Shown: positions 61,227-64,000 of the stretch, piece after piece
Position numbering within the stretch: position 1 is the stretch's first letter
Layout: each line of letters starts with the position of its first letter
Origin: Paenibacillus sinopodophylli
GTDB taxonomy: Bacteria > Bacillota > Bacilli > Paenibacillales > Paenibacillaceae
NCBI RefSeq assembly: GCF_005930355.1
Contig: NZ_VDBO01000002.1
Location: 62,001-126,000, forward strand
DNA length: 64,000 bases
Direction of reading: 5' to 3'
Translations under genes and position numbers: made by a program
Notes under the pieces: generated by a model
The model's database searches: none
Told to the model about the DNA's origin: nothing
What the model saw: the letters and a program-made list of their open reading frames with translations, nothing else

Positions 61227-62092
61227 TGTTGAACAAATGGCAGAACAAGCTGCTAGTTGAAATGTCTTGGTGGGGAATGGAGGGACTTGCGGGATCTGCT
61301 GGTCCTGCGGCAACGCTGGAGCAGAAATTCAAACGAATTGCGGACAGCGGTTTTGATGGGATTAATGCATTCGTTCCGAAGCCGGAGGATAGCGGGCAGT
61401 GGAAAGAGCAGCTTGATCGGTATAACCTGTCGTTTAGCGTGAATGCCTACCCAGCGTCCCTTGGGGATATGTCAGCGTTCATCGAGAAAGCGATAGAGTT
61501 CGGACGAGTCGATTATATTAATGCACAAGTGATGAAGCCTTTTCTAACCGGAGATGAAGCACTCACGCTATTGTCCGGAATCGATGCGCTTTCCAGACAT
61601 GCAGGTATACCGATTTTCGTTGAGACGCATCGCGGCACGATTACGCAGGATTTGATCCGTACAAGACAGTTTTTAGAAACGCTGCCTGAGCTTAGACTTA
61701 CGATAGACTATTCGCATTATGTCGTTGCAGGCGAACTGCATACGGTATCACCCGAAGCGGAGGAGATGCTCCAAAGCCTGCTGCCGCACGCAAGTAGCAT
61801 TCATACGCGGATTTCGAATGGCGAGCAGATTCAGATCGATCCCGGTGAAAGGGGAGAGCATCCGATGCTTCCTCATTTCGCAAGGTGGTGGGAGAGCGCT
61901 ATGCGTCATTGGCGAACAGCAGATCGACTGGATGCAGATCGCTTTCCTGTTGTTATTGAGCTGGGGCCGCCGCCCTATGCGATTACGAGGGATGAAGCAG
62001 GAGCAAGACAAGAAGAGCTTGGCGATCGGTGGAAGCAGGCGCTTTTCCTCAAACAGCTTGTAAGGCAGCTTTGGCATAAAGGGTTGCAATAA
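61226..62092 (+). CDS. Sugar phosphate isomerase/epimerase family protein
   Basis: A 288-residue TIM-barrel protein. Metal positions are visible: F-V-E-T-H near residue 133, T-I-D-Y-S-H-Y near 160, H-T-R-I-S near 193 and I-E-L-G-P-P near 252. It starts inside the TGATG overlap with the PhyH gene, so the two likely act on one compound. It belongs to the same fold group as the enzymes at 6828 and 54320 but is divergent. A strong terminator follows. Confidence 0.87.
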   Translation: MLNKWQNKLLVEMSWWGMEGLAGSAGPAATLEQKFKRIADSGFDGINAFVPKPEDSGQWKEQLDRYNLSFSVNAYPASLGDMSAFIEKAIEFGRVDYINAQVMKPFLTGDEALTLLSGIDALSRHAGIPIFVETHRGTITQDLIRTRQFLETLPELRLTIDYSHYVVAGELHTVSPEAEEMLQSLLPHASSIHTRISNGEQIQIDPGERGEHPMLPHFARWWESAMRHWRTADRLDADRFPVVIELGPPPYAITRDEAGARQEELGDRWKQALFLKQLVRQLWHKGLQ

Positions 62093-62143
62093 CAAAGAGG
62101 GTATATCGTAGAGCGTGAGTCGCTCTGATATACCCTCTTTGTT
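62091..62143. terminator. Bidirectional terminator between isomerase and DUF11 gene
   Basis: Perfect 17-pair stem AACAAAGAGGGTATATC and its complement, plus an inner AGAGCG/CGCTCT hairpin. Confidence 0.9.
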
Positions 62144-62154
62144 AATTATAGAAG

Positions 62155-64000
62155 CTATTCATCATCTCCCGTTACGGTTACCGCAAGTACGCCTGAAGCT
62201 GCTTCACCGCTGAATCGTCTTCCGCTTACCTCGTAGGTGAAGCTGGCTCTTACGTACCCGATAATGTCGTCTGACACAATTGCATCGGTAACGATCGCCG
62301 AATAGATGATGTGCAAGGCTGCGCCAGGCGGAACACTGCCAAGCAGCCAGGAACGGTCTCCGTCATAGTCGTTCTGGCCAAGACGGCTGCCGTTCACGAG
62401 AAAAGTTCGGGGGAGTAAATCAACCCCTGTAGGAAAATCACTCGTAAAAGAAACGACGGCAGACAGGTTGCCTATGTTCGTTAAGGTGGAGCGAACGGTT
62501 ATCGTATCACCGTAGTCGACCAGTGGCGGGGCTACGCTGCCCGTAAGCTGAATAATCGGTGCAGCTACCGCTGTAGCGACAGCATTCGAGAGCGATGAAT
62601 TGCTAACGACTCTTCCACCTGCCAGTCTGAAGGTGTACACGGCTTTCGCCAAATTCGACAGCGGTGCTGTCGATGTGAGCGTTGCAGCAATTCTGGCAGC
62701 AAAGGTGAGGATGCTTTGCGACTTCCCGAGCAGCGTGCCGAGATTAATGCCATCTTCAATGGAGGCGCCAGGCTGCGGAATGCCGTTCAGCTTCAAGCTG
62801 TTTGCAAGCAGGGTAATACCTGACGGCAAGTGATCCTCAAGCACGGCATCGACAGCTATATTCTGAACGTTATTTATGGTTATGGCATACAGCAGAGTGT
62901 CGCCAGGAACGGCTATGGTCTGATCGACCTGTTTGTTGACGATGATTTCTGGCTTGATTAATAGGACACTCACTTCATTGGACTGCGTGAAGCTTGGTGA
63001 TCCAGAAACGACATAACGTATAGTAGCCTGACTGACTGACAAGTACGCGGTACCATCTGTCGTTTGCGTGCGGTACGTAATGATGACAGAAGAGTGAGCT
63101 TGCAGCGTGCCGAGCGCTATCCCTGATCGTGGATCTGCGCTAGGCGTAATGATAGCATTGATCGTTACGCTGCCAGGCACGAATAGCACACCTATTGGCA
63201 GGTTAATAAAAGCAACGACATCTCTAAGGCTGAGATTGCCGTCATTCACAAAGGTGAGCTCATAAGTGACGTAATCGGAAACGAAGGTCTCGCTGGTGCT
63301 TGCCCGCAGCGTTGCGTATAGAGAAATCGCATTAACTGGCGTCACGAGTGTATTCGAATAAGTGGTGCTTGTGACTGTACGTCCCTCTGCCGTTTGGAAG
63401 ACAGAATCGGCACGGGCTGTGTTGACGAGCTGTAATGAAGCTGGAATTGTCACAATAATAAGCTGAAATACGATGCTGGCCGAAGCGAGCGGCGCCAAGC
63501 TCCCGATAGCAATGCCGATATCAGGGTTGGCGCCGGGAGCAGGTGCACCGTTAATGAGCACACTGTTGGCGACAAAGGATGTTCCTTCAGGCAATCGGTC
63601 AATAAGAGTAATCGTTCCGGCTACATTGCCATTATTGGTCAATAGGAGTTCATACGTAATCGTGCTCCCGAGCAGCACTTCACTCTCGAAAGCTTTTTTG
63701 ACAATGGATACCCGTGTACCTATTAATGCTGTATCCACCGTGTTCGAATAGGTGACAAAATCTACGCTCCCGGAAGCAAACTGCACGAATGACTGGTTTT
63801 GCAGAGTGGGATTGCCGGCAGGTGAAGGACTCATATTGTAACGACCACGACCTGGAATGAAACGATCGAAGTTGCAGAAGGAGCAATTGTACCGATTGAA
63901 ATGCCGGAATTCGGATTCGCTGCTGGTACAGGTGTACTGTTAACTAACACACTTCCCGCCGTAAAGACGGTGCCTGCTGGGACCGGATCGATGAGAATGA
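62155..64000 (-). pseudogene. DUF11 repeat surface protein, 3' part, apparently frameshifted
   Basis: Minus-strand frame 62155-63834 encodes 559 residues made of about four DUF11 (conserved repeat) modules of about 130 residues, each with the pattern G-D/S-x-I/V-T-Y-x-L, x-N-x-G-N, L-P-x-G-x-x-F/L and S-V-x-I-N-G. It ends in T-G-D-D-E with no LPXTG anchor. Bases 63835-64000 carry the previous module in another frame (P-A-G-T-V-F-T-A-G-S-V-L-V-N), which stops at a TGA just where the second frame begins with P-S-P-A-G-N-P. A one- or two-base shift at about 63832-63838, such as an extra AT, explains this. True start lies beyond the window. Confidence 0.75.

Noticed and set aside
1..64000. CRISPR arrays, insertion sequences, phage genes, tRNA or rRNA
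   Set aside because: No regular repeat-spacer pattern, transposase, integrase or tRNA-like fold was recognised by eye; small degraded elements could be missed.

Overview
The window reads as chromosomal DNA of a Gram-positive soil bacterium of the Paenibacillus type (Paenibacillus, Cohnella or a close relative). The clues are a YesM/YesN-type two-component pair feeding a sugar ABC importer, many lipoprotein binding proteins with clean lipoboxes, eight AraC-type regulators, five Gfo/Idh/MocA oxidoreductases, an MprF lysyl-phosphatidylglycerol synthase, a YwaC/RelP-like small alarmone synthetase, strong GGAGG ribosome sites and frequent TTG/GTG starts. No rRNA, tRNA, CRISPR array, insertion sequence or phage gene was seen.

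Layout. 1-7.7 kb: end of a sensor kinase, its response regulator, a complete sugar importer without its ATPase, and an oxidoreductase/isomerase pair, probably one carbohydrate-uptake operon. 7.9-9.9 kb: a small membrane protein, a secreted stalk-domain protein and a membrane terpene cyclase of the Pyr4 type. 10-13 kb: a Fur-controlled siderophore-binding lipoprotein and an AraC regulator fused to a siderophore-binding domain. 13-20 kb: quinone-reductase-like flavoprotein, AraC regulator, orphan APS kinase, TetR/MFS pair, UbiD decarboxylase behind a structured leader, and an orphan DUF4157 protein. 20-26.9 kb: second siderophore-binding protein, two lipoproteins, a squalene/phytoene-synthase-like enzyme, MprF and a small protein. 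27-35 kb: two MarR/MFS drug-efflux style units, an old-yellow-enzyme reductase, a second MarR, RelP and small proteins. 35-46.4 kb: a siderophore hub with two AraC-binding-protein fusions, two binding lipoproteins, one FecCD permease pair, a nitroreductase and a Fur-controlled ABC exporter. 47-62 kb: a LacI-controlled sugar importer with an oxidoreductase, followed by three modules that each pair a divergent AraC regulator with oxidoreductase, isomerase, aldo/keto reductase or PhyH dioxygenase genes. 62.2-64 kb: a DUF11-repeat protein, apparently frameshifted, running off the end.

How it works together. Iron is the first theme: eight Fur-box-like palindromes sit before four binding proteins, the three AraC-binding-protein fusions and the ABC exporter, yet only one permease pair and no siderophore-uptake ATPase are present, so the ATPase must be elsewhere and several binding proteins probably share one permease. 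The second theme is uptake and oxidative processing of an unusual carbohydrate: two importers, five Gfo/Idh/MocA enzymes and three AP-endonuclease-fold isomerases, with no recognisable glycoside hydrolase.

The least explained items are a conserved intergenic hairpin element present twice (before ubiD at 17.6 kb and before a lipoprotein gene at 21.55 kb), the long ribosome-distal leader structure upstream of ubiD, an orphan terminator next to a Fur box at 46.6 kb, and a sugar permease with a large extracytoplasmic insertion.
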